From Bradyrhizobium sp. PSBB068 (GTDB taxonomy: Bacteria > Pseudomonadota > Alphaproteobacteria > Rhizobiales > Xanthobacteraceae), in the NCBI GenBank assembly GCA_016839165.1, contig CP069300.1:186001-250000 (forward strand): a stretch of 64,000 nucleotides of DNA, written 5' to 3'. Shown in pieces: positions 1 to 8,717 of the stretch. Below the pieces are notes generated by a model that did no database searches, was not told where the DNA came from, and worked only from the letters and a program-made list of their open reading frames with translations. The number at the start of each line of letters is the position of its first letter. The stretch's first letter is position 1. Made by a program: the position numbers and the translations under genes.

Positions 1-371
1 AGGGCGGTCAGGGCCGCGACGTCGAGCGCCAGCGCGATCAAGAGCTCGCGGTTGTTGATGTCCGCCCGGTAGCGCAGCCACAGCAGGCTGACGACATTGA
101 GGGCCACCAGCCCGGAGATCACGGCGGCCAACGGCAGCAGCGGGAGGGCAACGCCCATCCAGAACTGCACAAAGCCGATGGTGATGATCTGGCCGATCAC
201 GGCGATCCAGCGCAACTGGACCAAAAGGGCCATGTTCTTGCGATTGGTCGCGATGTCGGCGGGTGCTGCGAGATCGAACGGCATGCCGGCGGCCGCGCTC
301 ACGGCGGACGGCATCACGGCCCTGCCGGTCGCGGCGTTCTCCTCATGCAGATCCGATGTGCGCTCGAGCAT
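1..371 (-). CDS. RegB/ActS/PrrB-type redox sensor histidine kinase, N-terminal fragment (runs off left edge)
   Basis: The reverse strand is open from an ATG at 371 to the edge of the window, giving 123 residues. After a hydrophilic leader of about 45 residues comes the segment LLVQLRWIAVIGQIIT followed by alternating hydrophobic helices and WLRYRAD, the pattern of the N-terminal membrane domain of RegB/ActS/PrrB redox kinases (known family: quinone- and oxygen-responsive kinases controlling respiration, nitrogen fixation and CO2 fixation). The kinase core lies outside the window. The start overlaps the 3' end of the SURF1 gene by 29 bp, so it probably belongs to the cyo-SURF1 transcription unit. 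The family call rests on the membrane domain only. Confidence 0.72.
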   Translation of the reverse strand, partial: MLERTSDLHEENAATGRAVMPSAVSAAAGMPFDLAAPADIATNRKNMALLVQLRWIAVIGQIITIGFVQFWMGVALPLLPLAAVISGLVALNVVSLLWLRYRADINNRELLIALALDVAALTA

Positions 372-1188
372 CTGGGCCTGGGTCGCGAGACAGATTGCGG
401 GCTGCGCCGATCAGGCGGCGCACGGCGGCGCGCCTTGAACTCCACCCTGGATCGGAGGCGCCGGCACGGTTCCTGCTGACGATGCGCAGGAGCGTGCCGG
501 CCAGCATAAAGGCCAGCGCGAACCATGTCAGCGCGTAAATCAGGTGGTTGTTCGGAAACCGCACGATCGTGAGTCCGCCGAGGGGGGTGCCGCCCGGATT
601 CGGCGTCGCATCGGCGTCGATGAAGTAGGGGGCGACCTGCGACAATCCGCGCGTGGCGGCGATCGCGGCGACGTCGCGCGAATACCAGCGGCCGGCCGCC
701 GGATCGTTGCTGCGCAGGAAGCCGCCCTTCGGTTCCGACATCCGCAGCAGCCCGGTGACGCTGACCGGCCCCTGCGGGTTGCCGCCGCTGCGCGTCGCGG
801 GATCGCGTCGGTCGGGCGGCACGAAGCCGCGATTGACCAGCACGATGGCTCCGCCCGTGGTTTGAAGTGGGGTCAGCACCCAGAAGCCGGGACCTTCGTT
901 CGTCACAGCCTGCACCAGCGTCTCGTCGGCGTTCAGGAAGGTGCCGTGCACGGTGATGCGGCGGTATTCGTCGCGCGCGGCCGCGACATCAGGCCATGAC
1001 GAGGGCGGCGGCGGGGCGACCGGTGCCGCATGCATGCGCTGCTCGACCCGTTCGATCAGCGCCAGCTTCCAGGTCCTGCGTTCGATCTGCCAGACGCCGA
1101 GCGCGCTCAGCAGCACCACGCCCAGCATGCCGAGCGTGAGCAACACGTAACGGCGCAGAGCAATCTTGCGCCCGCGTCGGGACTGCAC
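343..1188 (-). CDS. SURF1 family cytochrome oxidase biogenesis protein
   Basis: About 281 residues. It has the SURF1 layout: one N-terminal membrane helix (YVLLTLGMLGVVLLSALGVWQIERR, shown only in part here as LLTLGMLGVVLLSALGVW), a periplasmic domain with VNRGFVPPDRR and GLLRMSEPKGGF-like strands, and a C-terminal helix after NNHLIYALTWF. SURF1 proteins assist heme-copper oxidase assembly in the membrane. The frame stays open upstream through an intergenic palindromic repeat (1190-1318) up to 1410, but that part reads as repeat DNA. I therefore place the start at the GTG at 1188, just after GAGAGGGA. It follows cyoD and overlaps the RegB-like kinase by 29 bp. The start is uncertain; the product is secure. 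Confidence 0.85.
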   Translation of the reverse strand: MQSRRGRKIALRRYVLLTLGMLGVVLLSALGVWQIERRTWKLALIERVEQRMHAAPVAPPPPSSWPDVAAARDEYRRITVHGTFLNADETLVQAVTNEGPGFWVLTPLQTTGGAIVLVNRGFVPPDRRDPATRSGGNPQGPVSVTGLLRMSEPKGGFLRSNDPAAGRWYSRDVAAIAATRGLSQVAPYFIDADATPNPGGTPLGGLTIVRFPNNHLIYALTWFALAFMLAGTLLRIVSRNRAGASDPGWSSRRAAVRRLIGAARNLSRDPGPDARAHIGSA

Positions 1189-1189
1189 T

Positions 1190-1318
1190 CCCTCTCCCGC
1201 TTGCGGGGGAGGGCTGGGGTGGGGGTGTCGCCGCGAATCGGAAGAATCATTGAGTGGAGGGAGCCCCCACCCGCCGCGCGCTGCGCGCGCGTCGACCTCC
1301 CCCGCAAGCGGGAGAGGT
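1190..1318. repeat. Intergenic palindromic repeat, CCTCTCCC family
   Basis: Two perfect 22-bp inverted arms (1191-1212 and 1297-1318, beginning CCTCTCCCGCTTGCGG and ending CCGCAAGCGGGAGAGG) flank about 80 bp of sequence. It sits between cyoD and SURF1 and can fold into a long hairpin in the operon transcript. A related but diverged element lies at 25170-25290. Elements of this kind are common between genes in Bradyrhizobium genomes. Confidence 0.75.
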
Positions 1319-1346
1319 GAAGAGGGGCCTGAGGCGCCCCGCATCG

Positions 1347-1751
1347 TCACGGCATCTGGCTCATGTCGTGCATCGGCATCATGTTGATGTTGAGATGATG
1401 CATGACCCACAGCGAGCCGGTCAGCGCGATCACCACCATGATCACGGTGAATATCAGCGCCATCATGGTCCAGCCGTTCTCCGACCGGGTGTTCATGTGC
1501 AGGAAGTAGATCATGTGGACCACGATCTGCACCGCCGCCAGCACCAGCACGATCAGCGCGGTGACCGCCTTGTCGGCGATGGTCCCGGTCATCACCAGCC
1601 AGAACGGAATGGCCGTGAGGACGACCGAGAGGCCGAAGCCGATCAGATAGCTCTTCAGCGAGCCGTGGGCGGCGCCGCCATGGTCGTCATGGCCGTGGCC
1701 GCCGGCATTGGCTTCGAGGGTATGAGCGTCGGCGTGAGAATTTGATGTCAT
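1347..1751 (-). CDS. cyoD: Cytochrome o ubiquinol oxidase subunit IV
   Basis: This 134-residue protein has a His-rich N-terminus (GGHGHDDHGG) and three membrane helices: SYLIGFGLSVVLTAIPFWLV, ALIVLVLAAVQIVVHMIYF and MMALIFTVIMVVIALTGSLW. That matches CyoD, the small subunit that helps assemble the CuB centre in subunit I. The ATG at 1751 overlaps the cyoC stop codon (ATGA), so the two are translationally coupled. A longer frame upstream to 1832 only overlaps cyoC and is not used. The C-terminus is Met/His-rich (NINMMPMHDMSQMP). Confidence 0.93.
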   Translation of the reverse strand: MTSNSHADAHTLEANAGGHGHDDHGGAAHGSLKSYLIGFGLSVVLTAIPFWLVMTGTIADKAVTALIVLVLAAVQIVVHMIYFLHMNTRSENGWTMMALIFTVIMVVIALTGSLWVMHHLNINMMPMHDMSQMP

Positions 1752-2383
1752 CGCAGCATTCCCAGGAGATAGACGAAGGTGAAGACGCCGATCCAGACCA
1801 CGTCGAGGAAGTGCCAGAACATCGACAGGCACATCAGGCGGCGCCGGTTCGCCGTGGTCAGGCCGAAACGCGCGGTCTGCACCATCAGCGTCACCAGCCA
1901 GACCAGGCCGAAGGTGACGTGCAGGCCGTGGGTGCCGACCAGCGTGAAGAACGACGACAGGAAGGCGCTGCGCTGCGGCGTCGCGCCCTCATGGATCATG
2001 TGGGCGAACTCGGTGAGCTCGATGCCGAGGAAGGCGAGGCCGAACAGGCCGGTGATCGCGAGCCAGAGCTGGGTCTGGCCGACCTTCGACTTCTCCATCG
2101 TCAGCATGGCGAAGCCATAGGTGATCGAGGAGAGCAGCAGCATCGTGGTGTTGAGCGCGACCAGCTTGAGGTCGAACAGGTCCTTCGGCGCCGGGCCGGC
2201 GGCATAGTTGCCGCCGAGCACGCCATAGGCCGCGAACAGCATCGCGAAGATCAGGCAGTCGCTCATCAGGTAGATCCAGAAGCCCAGCATGGTGCTGGCG
2301 CCTTCCGGATGATCGTGCTCGTCGATGACGTGGAATATCGGCTCGGAGCCTTGGACGGAGATTTGGGTGGTTGCTACGCTCAT
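1748..2383 (-). CDS. cyoC: Cytochrome o ubiquinol oxidase subunit III
   Basis: 211 residues with five predicted membrane helices and heme-copper oxidase subunit III features: [19 protein letters not shown] near the N-terminus, then [14 protein letters not shown] and a C-terminal [19 protein letters not shown]. It forms part of the membrane-bound proton-pumping quinol oxidase. The start codon overlaps the cyoB stop (4 bp), and the stop overlaps the cyoD start. Length matches the family (about 200-210 residues). Confidence 0.95.
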   Translation of the reverse strand: MSVATTQISVQGSEPIFHVIDEHDHPEGASTMLGFWIYLMSDCLIFAMLFAAYGVLGGNYAAGPAPKDLFDLKLVALNTTMLLLSSITYGFAMLTMEKSKVGQTQLWLAITGLFGLAFLGIELTEFAHMIHEGATPQRSAFLSSFFTLVGTHGLHVTFGLVWLVTLMVQTARFGLTTANRRRLMCLSMFWHFLDVVWIGVFTFVYLLGMLR

Positions 2384-4383
2384 GGCTGGGCTCCCGCGGC
2401 GAGAACGCGCGTCCGCGCATCTTCGGTCCGCACCACCTCATCCGCCGGGATGTGGAAGTCGCGGTGATAGTTGAAGGTATGGCCGATCGCGACCGCGAGC
2501 AGCGCGACGAAGCTGACGGCGGCGAGCCACCAGATGTACCAGATCAGGGCGAAGCCCATCACGGTTGCAAGGCCGGCGAGGATGATGCCGGTGCCGGTGT
2601 TGGACGGCATGTGGATCGGCTTGAAGCCGGTCAGCGGACGCTTGTAGCCGCGGCGCTTCATGTCCCACCAGGCGTCGTTGTCGTAGACCACCGGAGTAAA
2701 GGCGAAGTTGTAGTCCGGCGGCGGTGACGAGGTCGCCCATTCCAGCGTCCGCGCATTCCAGGGATCGCCGGTGGTGTCCTTGAGCTGCTCGCGCCTGAGG
2801 ATGCTGACCGCGAACTGCACCAGCATCGCGCCAATGCCGAGCAGGATCAGGAAGGCGCCGAAGGCGGCGATGACGAACCAGATTTGCAGGGACGGATCGT
2901 CGAACACGCGGAGCCGTCGCGTCACGCCCATCAGGCCGAGCACGTAGAGCGGCATGAAGGCGAAGTAGAAGCCGGAGACCCAGAACCAGAACGACAGTTT
3001 GCCCCAGAACGGATCGAGCTTGAAGCCGAAGGCCTTCGGGAACCAGTAGTTGATGCCGGCGAACAGGCCGAACAGCACGCCGCCGATGATCACGTTGTGG
3101 AAATGCGCGATCAGGAACAGGCTGTTATGCAGCACGAAATCGGCCGGCGGCACCGCGAGCAGCACGCCGGTCATGCCGCCGATCACGAAGGTCAGCATGA
3201 ACGCCACCGTCCACATCATCGGCAGCTCGAAGCGGATGCGGCCGCGGTACATCGTGAACAGCCAGTTGAACATCTTCGCGCCCGTCGGGATCGAGATGAT
3301 CATGGTGGTGATGCCGAAGAACGAGTTGACGCTGGCGCCGGAGCCCATCGTGAAGAAGTGGTGCAGCCAGACCAGGTAGGACAGGATGGTGATGACGACG
3401 GTGGCGTAGACCATCGAGGTATAGCCGAACAATCGCTTGCCGGAGAACGTCGCGGTCACCTCGGAGAAGATGCCGAACGCCGGCAGCACCAGGATGTAGA
3501 CCTCCGGATGGCCCCATATCCAGATCAGGTTCACGTACATCATCGGGTTGCCGCCGAAGTCGTTCGTGAAGAAGTTGGTGCCGACGTAGCGGTCGAGCGA
3601 CAGCAGCGCCAGCACCGCGGTCAAGACCGGGAAGGAGGCGACGATCAGGACGTTGGTGCAGAGCGAGGTCCAGGTGAACACCGGCATCTTCATCATCGTC
3701 ATGCCCGGCGCGCGCAGCTTGACGATGGTGCAGACCAGATTGATGCCCGATAGCGTCGTGCCGACGCCGGCGACCTGTAGTCCCCATATGTAATAGTCGA
3801 CGCCGACATCAGGACTGTAGCCGATGTTCGACAGCGGCGGGTAGGCGAGCCAGCCGGTGCGGGCGAATTCGCCGACGAACAGCGACATCATCACCAGCAC
3901 GGCGCCGCCGACCGTCATCCAGAAAGAGAAATTGTTGAGGAACGGGAAGGAGACGTCGCGGGCGCCGATCTGCAGCGGCACCACGTAGTTCATCAAGCCG
4001 GTCACCAGCGGCATCGCCACGAAGAAGATCATGATCACGCCGTGGGCGGTGAAGACCTGGTCGTAGTGATGCGCCGGGAGGTAGCCGTCAGAGCCGCCAA
4101 ACGCGATCGCCTGCTGCATGCGCATCATCAGTGCGTCGGCAAAGCCGCGCAGCAGCATCACGATGCCGAGGATCATGTACATGATGCCGATGCGCTTGTG
4201 GTCGACGGTGGTGAACCACTCGCGCCACAGATAGCCCCAGAGCCGGAAGTAGGTGACGAGCGCGAACAGCGCGAGGCCGCCGGTCGCGACCACCGCGAAG
4301 GTTCCGACCAGGATCGGCTCATGCAGCGGCAGCGCATCCAGATCGAGGCGGCCGAAGATCATCTTGACGAGATCGGGATTCAT
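2380..4383 (-). CDS. cyoB: Cytochrome o ubiquinol oxidase subunit I
   Basis: 667 residues. This is the catalytic subunit of a bo3-type quinol oxidase, which reduces O2 to water and pumps protons. Visible hallmarks are [16 protein letters not shown], containing the Arg/Asp residues of the quinol site known from E. coli Cyo[11 protein letters not shown] with a low-spin heme ligand; [15 protein letters not shown] with the CuB His and the cross-linked Tyr; HHFFTMG; and [10 protein letters not shown] with the high-spin heme ligands. An extra C-terminal domain typical of CyoB follows the heme core. An SD (GAGGAGGA) precedes the ATG, 10 bp after the cyoA stop. Quinol-type residues and the lack of CuA in the partner subunit separate it from aa3 cytochrome c oxidases. 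Confidence 0.97.
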   Translation of the reverse strand: MNPDLVKMIFGRLDLDALPLHEPILVGTFAVVATGGLALFALVTYFRLWGYLWREWFTTVDHKRIGIMYMILGIVMLLRGFADALMMRMQQAIAFGGSDGYLPAHHYDQVFTAHGVIMIFFVAMPLVTGLMNYVVPLQIGARDVSFPFLNNFSFWMTVGGAVLVMMSLFVGEFARTGWLAYPPLSNIGYSPDVGVDYYIWGLQVAGVGTTLSGINLVCTIVKLRAPGMTMMKMPVFTWTSLCTNVLIVASFPVLTAVLALLSLDRYVGTNFFTNDFGGNPMMYVNLIWIWGHPEVYILVLPAFGIFSEVTATFSGKRLFGYTSMVYATVVITILSYLVWLHHFFTMGSGASVNSFFGITTMIISIPTGAKMFNWLFTMYRGRIRFELPMMWTVAFMLTFVIGGMTGVLLAVPPADFVLHNSLFLIAHFHNVIIGGVLFGLFAGINYWFPKAFGFKLDPFWGKLSFWFWVSGFYFAFMPLYVLGLMGVTRRLRVFDDPSLQIWFVIAAFGAFLILLGIGAMLVQFAVSILRREQLKDTTGDPWNARTLEWATSSPPPDYNFAFTPVVYDNDAWWDMKRRGYKRPLTGFKPIHMPSNTGTGIILAGLATVMGFALIWYIWWLAAVSFVALLAVAIGHTFNYHRDFHIPADEVVRTEDARTRVLAAGAQP

Positions 4384-4393
4384 GCGGTCCTCC

Positions 4394-5560
4394 TCAGGAC
4401 TCTGATTTCGGACGCTGGCCGAGCAGCTGGGATGTCGACGACGGATGCGCGGGCGAGAACGGCGGACGCTTCAGCCCGAAGCCGCGCAGCGGCGTCAGGT
4501 CGAGCGGCGCGGTGACCTCGCGTGACGGCGCGTTCTTGATCTCGTCCATCGAGCAGATGCCGGCGACGAAGGTCGGCTCGGTGCCGAGCGGCGCGCCGCG
4601 GCGGGCGTATTTGTCGTAAGTCAGCGGCAGCGTGTTGTTGAGGCCTTCGCGCCCGAGGCCACCCTTGGCGTCGATCGCCATCATCTCACTCATGCACATC
4701 TTGCCGGGCTCGACGCACATGTTGAGGATCGCCTTGTATAGATCGCGATCGACGGTGCCGTAGAGCCGCACCGGATCGTCCTGGCTCGGACGCTCGAGCT
4801 GCAGATAGTCGCTGCGGCCGAGCATGTTGGTGCTGGCCTTGGCGTTGGCGACCCATTTGTCGAAGCCGCCGGCCGACAGGCTCTTGAATTCGAAGTGCAT
4901 GCCGGAGAAGCCGGCGCCGCTGTAATTGGCGGAGAAGCCGCGGAAGCTGCCTTCCTTGTTGGCGACCGCGTGCAGCTTGGTCTCCATGCCCGGCATGGCG
5001 TAGATCTGACCGGCAAGCGCCGGGATGTAGAACGAGTTCATCACGGACGAGGCCGTGATGCGGAAGCGGATCGGGCGGTCGACGGGCGCGGCGAGCTCGT
5101 TGACGGCGGCAACGCCGTAATCTGGGTAGATGAACAGCCACTTCCAATCGAGCGCGACCACCTCGACATTGAGCGGGGCGTCCTTGCTCTCGATCGGCTT
5201 GTCGGCGGCGATGCGGCCGAGCGAGCGATAGGGATCGAGCAGATGGGTGCCCATCCAGGTCAGCGCGCCGAGGCAAATGATGATCAGCAGCGGGGCGGAC
5301 CAGATCACCAGCTCAAGCTGGGTGGAGTGATCCCACTCCGGCTCGTAGGGTGCCGCGGTGTTGGACTGGCGGTAGCGCCAGGCGAAGAAGATGGTCAGCG
5401 CCATCACCGGAAGCACGATGATGAGCATCAGGATGGTCGAGATGACGACGAGGTCGCGCTGCTGGGCGGCGATGTCGCCCGCCGGCGCCAGGACGACGAA
5501 ATCGCACCCGCCAAGAAGCGCCGCGAACGGCAATAAGGCCAATAATTTCAAGGCGCGCAC
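4394..5560 (-). CDS. cyoA: Cytochrome o ubiquinol oxidase subunit II (lipoprotein)
   Basis: 388 residues from a GTG start preceded by GGGGTGAG. The N-terminus is a lipoprotein signal ([11 protein letters not shown], Cys19), followed by two membrane helices and a periplasmic cupredoxin domain ([22 protein letters not shown]). The CuA ligands of cytochrome c oxidases are absent, as expected for a quinol oxidase. It is the first gene of the cyoABCD-SURF1-kinase unit. A perfect inverted repeat (5622-5644) lies upstream, in the region shared with the divergent MFS gene. The Pro/Ser-rich tail after residue 360 is longer than in E. coli CyoA. Confidence 0.95.
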   Translation of the reverse strand: MRALKLLALLPFAALLGGCDFVVLAPAGDIAAQQRDLVVISTILMLIIVLPVMALTIFFAWRYRQSNTAAPYEPEWDHSTQLELVIWSAPLLIIICLGALTWMGTHLLDPYRSLGRIAADKPIESKDAPLNVEVVALDWKWLFIYPDYGVAAVNELAAPVDRPIRFRITASSVMNSFYIPALAGQIYAMPGMETKLHAVANKEGSFRGFSANYSGAGFSGMHFEFKSLSAGGFDKWVANAKASTNMLGRSDYLQLERPSQDDPVRLYGTVDRDLYKAILNMCVEPGKMCMSEMMAIDAKGGLGREGLNNTLPLTYDKYARRGAPLGTEPTFVAGICSMDEIKNAPSREVTAPLDLTPLRGFGLKRPPFSPAHPSSTSQLLGQRPKSES

Positions 5561-5621
5561 GGCTCACCCCACTTGAATTTTATGAGTTCCGCCAAGGGGT
5601 AGCTGCGATGCAGCAAAGTTG

Positions 5622-5644
5622 ACATTGGACAATTTGTCCAATGT
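5622..5644. promoter_or_regulatory. Perfect inverted repeat in the cyoA / MFS divergent promoter region
   Basis: ACATTGGACA, spacer ATT, TGTCCAATGT: two perfect 10-bp arms. The left arm overlaps a TTGACA hexamer (5619-5624), which could be a -35 element for the plus-strand gene. Position and symmetry suggest the operator of a dimeric regulator. It lacks the TTGAT-N4-ATCAA form of FNR/FixK boxes. The cognate regulator is unknown. Confidence 0.6.
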
Positions 5645-5731
5645 TGCACTGCGGGATGGGAGGTCAGAAGGTGAGATGGACCGCGTGGCAAAGCGCCTGC
5701 GGTGGCATCTCTAAGGATGGATTTCGGCGCG

Positions 5732-7042
5732 ATGGCACAGGCCCCAGCAATGGCTCACGGCACCCCGACCGCGTCAGGTCACGGGCAGGCGAAACCCGGC
5801 GAAATCGCCATCGGCGTCATCATCGGGCGCACCTCGGAATTCTTCGATTTCTTCGTCTATGCGATCGCCTCGGTGATCGTGTTCCCGAAGCTGGTGTTCC
5901 CGTTCGTCAACGAACTGACCGGCACGCTCTATTCATTCGGCATCTTCGCGTTGGCGTTCGCCGCGCGGCCGCTCGGCACCGTGATCTTCATGGCGGTCGA
6001 CCGCCGCCACGGCAAGGGCGCCAAGCTCGTCATCGCGCTGTTCCTGCTCGGTACCTCGACGGTGGCGATCGCCTTCCTGCCCGGCTACGACACGATCGGC
6101 GTCGCGGCGATTTGGCTGCTTGCCGCCGCGCGCGTCCTGCAGGGCATCGCCTGGGGCGGCGCGTGGGATGGCCTCGCCTCGTTGCTCGCGATGAACTCGC
6201 CGCCGAACAAGCGCGGCTGGTACGCGATGGTGCCGCAGCTCGGCGCGCCGCTCGGGCTGATCGTCGCGAGCGCGCTGTTCGCGTTCTTCGCCGGCAACCT
6301 CTCGGCGGATGATTTCTTCGATTGGGGCTGGCGCTATCCGTTCTTCGTCGCCTTCGCCATCAACGTGGTGGCGCTGTTCGCGCGGCTGCGCATGGTGGCG
6401 ACCGATGAATATTCCGAGCTGTTCGAAAGCCGCGACCTGGAGCCGGCGCGCGTCGGCGAGACCGTCGCGCAGGAAGGCCGTCACATCCTGCTCGGCGCCT
6501 TCGCGCCGCTGGCGAGCTTTGCCCTGTTCCACATGGTCACGGTGTTTCCGCTGTCCTGGGTGTTCCTGTTCACCAGGGAAAGCCCGGTGCGCTTCCTGAT
6601 CATCGAGATGATCGGCGCCATGGTCGGCGTCGTTGCGATCGTCGCTTCCGGCATGATCGCCGACCGCGTCGGACGCAAGCCGCTGCTGCTTGGCTCGGCG
6701 GTCGCGATTGCGGTCTATAGCGGTTTTGCGCCGCAACTGCTCGACGCCGGTGCGTTCGGCGAAACGGTGTACATGGTGCTCGGCTTCGTGCTGCTCGGCC
6801 TGTCGTTCGGCCAGTCGTCGGGCGCGATCGCCTCGAGCTTCGCGCGCAACTATCGCTACACCGCCTCGGCGTTGACCTCGGATTTCGCCTGGCTGTTCGG
6901 CGCCGGCTTCGCGCCGCTCGCAGCGCTGCTGCTCGCCACCCATTTCGGCCTGATCTCGGCCGGCGCCTATCTGCTGTCCGGCGCGGTGTGGACGCTGCTG
7001 GCGCTGTGGCTGAGCGGCCTGCGCGAAGCCGAAGTCAATTGA
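5732..7042 (+). CDS. MFS transporter
   Basis: About 436 residues with 12 hydrophobic segments and the major facilitator layout. It begins GEIAIGVIIGRTSEFFDFFVYAIASVIVFPKLVFPF, quoted here only to FFDFFVYAIASVIVF, and carries the charged loop DRRHGKGAK after helix 2. A central hydrophilic loop (residues about 210-240) follows, then ADRVGRKPLLLGSA between helices 8 and 9. The motif positions resemble the metabolite:H+ symporter branch, which moves organic acids across the inner membrane; the substrate cannot be read from sequence. I use the ATG at 5732, behind AAGGATGG; in-frame starts at 5702 (GTG) and 5717 (ATG) are possible. It is divergent from cyoA. Confidence 0.85.
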   Translation: MAQAPAMAHGTPTASGHGQAKPGEIAIGVIIGRTSEFFDFFVYAIASVIVFPKLVFPFVNELTGTLYSFGIFALAFAARPLGTVIFMAVDRRHGKGAKLVIALFLLGTSTVAIAFLPGYDTIGVAAIWLLAAARVLQGIAWGGAWDGLASLLAMNSPPNKRGWYAMVPQLGAPLGLIVASALFAFFAGNLSADDFFDWGWRYPFFVAFAINVVALFARLRMVATDEYSELFESRDLEPARVGETVAQEGRHILLGAFAPLASFALFHMVTVFPLSWVFLFTRESPVRFLIIEMIGAMVGVVAIVASGMIADRVGRKPLLLGSAVAIAVYSGFAPQLLDAGAFGETVYMVLGFVLLGLSFGQSSGAIASSFARNYRYTASALTSDFAWLFGAGFAPLAALLLATHFGLISAGAYLLSGAVWTLLALWLSGLREAEVN

Positions 7043-7063
7043 TCAGGCAGCCTCGTTCGTCTT

Positions 7064-7098
7064 GTGGCCCGGATTGCGCTGCGCTGCATCCGGGCCAC
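7064..7098. repeat. Short palindromic repeat / possible bidirectional terminator (copy 1)
   Basis: An 11-bp perfect stem (GTGGCCCGGAT / ATCCGGGCCAC) around the loop TGCGCTGCGCTGC, lying between two convergent genes. Near-identical copies occur at 21957-21984 and 43887-43913 with the same loop core TTGCGCTGCG, so this is a dispersed family. It has no T-tract. Confidence 0.65.
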
Positions 7099-7107
7099 GG
7101 ACCTTCG

Positions 7108-7923
7108 TTACCGGAACAATCCGTCGACGCGGAACGAATAGCCGAGGCCGACAATGTAGTTCGGTGAGTTGCGGTTGAGCCCGAACGCGACATGAAGATC
7201 GAGCTGCTGGGTCGGCGTGATCCGGTAGACGCCGCCGGAATTGATCAGCTGGGTCGGCCGCGCGCCGCCCGGATAGTCGCCGACATATTCGGTGAACATG
7301 CTGATCCGCTCGGTCAGCTTCTTCTCGATCACGAAGGTCGCTTCCGACACCTGCCGGCCGGTCAGCTCGGCAGGGTGGAAGAATTCCGTGAACATGCCGC
7401 TGACGCCCCAGCCGTCATGCAGCTCCCATGACCATGGCAGCTGGATGTAGGGCTGCGCGCCACGACCGACGATCGTAGTCGCGCCGGTTGGCAGCGCGAC
7501 GCCGGCGGTGATCGACAGGGCGATCTTCCCCGGCAGCGGGCTGATCTGCCATTTGATGCCGGGCGCGACGTCGGAAAAGCCCGATACGCCGGGCGATTTC
7601 ACGCTGCCGGACCAGCTCGGCAGGTCGACCAGCACCTCGAGGCAGGGCGCGATCCCGAGCCGCCAGCGGCTGTTGCTGCCGTCGACGCTGCGGCCGGCGG
7701 AGCGGCCGGTGGCATTGACGCCGTTCTCGCTCTGCAGGCTCCCGACCGGCACGACGATACTTGAATTGGTGACGTCGGGCCGGTCGGTCGCAATTTCGTC
7801 GCTCGACCTGGGGCAGCCGTCCGCGCGCGCGGCGGTGGTGGCTGCTGCGGCTGTGAGCGCAGCGAGCAGCATGCACGCGAGTCCGGCAAGTCGAGCGACG
7901 GCGCCGAGCCGATTGCGAAACAC
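7108..7923 (-). CDS. Secreted or outer-membrane beta-barrel protein, MetA-pathway transporter family
   Basis: About 271 residues. A signal peptide (LAGLACMLLAALTAAAATTAARA) ends near residue 35, followed by TDRPDVTNSSIVVPVGSLQSENG and many alternating amphipathic strands ending VGLGYSFRVDGLFR, a terminal aromatic beta strand typical of outer-membrane barrels. This fits the Phenol_MetA_deg family, often annotated only as transporter. I choose the GTG at 7923 because GGAG lies 8-9 nt upstream and the signal peptide then starts directly; the frame stays open to 8037. It is divergent from the cytochrome c gene. The substrate is unknown. Confidence 0.75.
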   Translation of the reverse strand: MFRNRLGAVARLAGLACMLLAALTAAAATTAARADGCPRSSDEIATDRPDVTNSSIVVPVGSLQSENGVNATGRSAGRSVDGSNSRWRLGIAPCLEVLVDLPSWSGSVKSPGVSGFSDVAPGIKWQISPLPGKIALSITAGVALPTGATTIVGRGAQPYIQLPWSWELHDGWGVSGMFTEFFHPAELTGRQVSEATFVIEKKLTERISMFTEYVGDYPGGARPTQLINSGGVYRITPTQQLDLHVAFGLNRNSPNYIVGLGYSFRVDGLFR

Positions 7924-8151
7924 TGGGGATGCTCCAATAGCCCGGCGCCGCTGCGGAGGTGGCAGCTGCGAATTGAGATCGGTGGGCCGCGCGGATATTC
8001 CACGCGGGCGGGAAAAAACTTCGGCAACAACTGCCATTCTCGGCGATCGATCCGGCTTGCGTCCAGCTCAATCGCGAACCGGCGGAATTCCCGGGAATAG
8101 ATCGCCGGTGGGGCTGCTCCTGTTGTGGTGACAAACAGGAGACCCCCGGGA

Positions 8152-8553
8152 ATGACCATCCGTTCGATCGCAGGCGCGCTGGCGCCGCGGCACGCCAAAA
8201 CCGCCGCGATGGCGGCGATCGCGATCCTGCTCGCCCTGAACAGCGCCCGTGCGGCGGGAGATGCCGCGCGCGGCGCCACGCTGTATCAGGGCTGCGGCGA
8301 TTGCCATTCGATCGAGAAGAACGACGTCGGACCGATGCACAAGGGTGTCGTCGGCCGGCTTGCCGGATCGGTCGCAGGCTACAATTACTCGCCTGCGTTG
8401 AAGAACTCGAAGATCGTGTGGACCGAGGCCAATCTCGACAAATGGCTGACCGGTCCCGATGCGATGGTTCCGGGCACCAAGATGTTCTACGAGGTTCAGG
8501 ATCCGAGGGATCGGGCCGACATCATCGCCTTCCTCAAGGAGAAGGCGAAGTAG
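8152..8553 (+). CDS. Small periplasmic class I cytochrome c
   Basis: 133 residues from the ATG at 8152, preceded by AGGAGA. A cleavable signal peptide (AAIAILLALNSARA) is followed by one heme site CGDCH (about residue 44) and a distal Met ligand in MVPGTKMFYEV near residue 103. The length and the ending DIIAFLKEKAK match the c2/c550-type mono-heme electron carriers of alphaproteobacteria. It stands alone, with no oxidase partner adjacent, so its redox partner cannot be named. Confidence 0.9.
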   Translation: MTIRSIAGALAPRHAKTAAMAAIAILLALNSARAAGDAARGATLYQGCGDCHSIEKNDVGPMHKGVVGRLAGSVAGYNYSPALKNSKIVWTEANLDKWLTGPDAMVPGTKMFYEVQDPRDRADIIAFLKEKAK

Positions 8554-8567
8554 GCCGTTTTCTCTCT

Positions 8568-8693
8568 CCGTCGTCCCGGCGAACGCCGGGACCCATAACC
8601 ACAGGGCTGCGTTGTTCGAGCGCGCTGTGGCCCCAGCTTCGTCCGACAATGAACGACGGTGGTTATGGGTCCCGGCTTTCGCCGGGACGACGG
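8568..8693. repeat. Intergenic palindromic element, GTCGTCCCGGC family (copy 1)
   Basis: Inverted arms of about 35 bp (8568-8602 and 8659-8693) share GTCGTCCCGGC...GGGACCCATAACCAC. Each arm also contains a smaller internal palindrome (CCCGGCGAACGCCGGG). Four further copies lie at 24181-24299, 38132-38256, 52316-52445 and 55975-56094, each directly downstream of a stop codon. It has no coding content. Confidence 0.85.
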
Positions 8694-8717
8694 CGGCGGC
8701 GATGCGCCAACGCAGCC

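Noticed and set aside
2884..3753. Long plus-strand frames opposite cyoB (and 19003-20661, 48035-49360, 41338-42945 opposite other genes)
   Set aside because: Shadow frames of confidently identified genes; no ribosome-binding sites, no recognisable domains.
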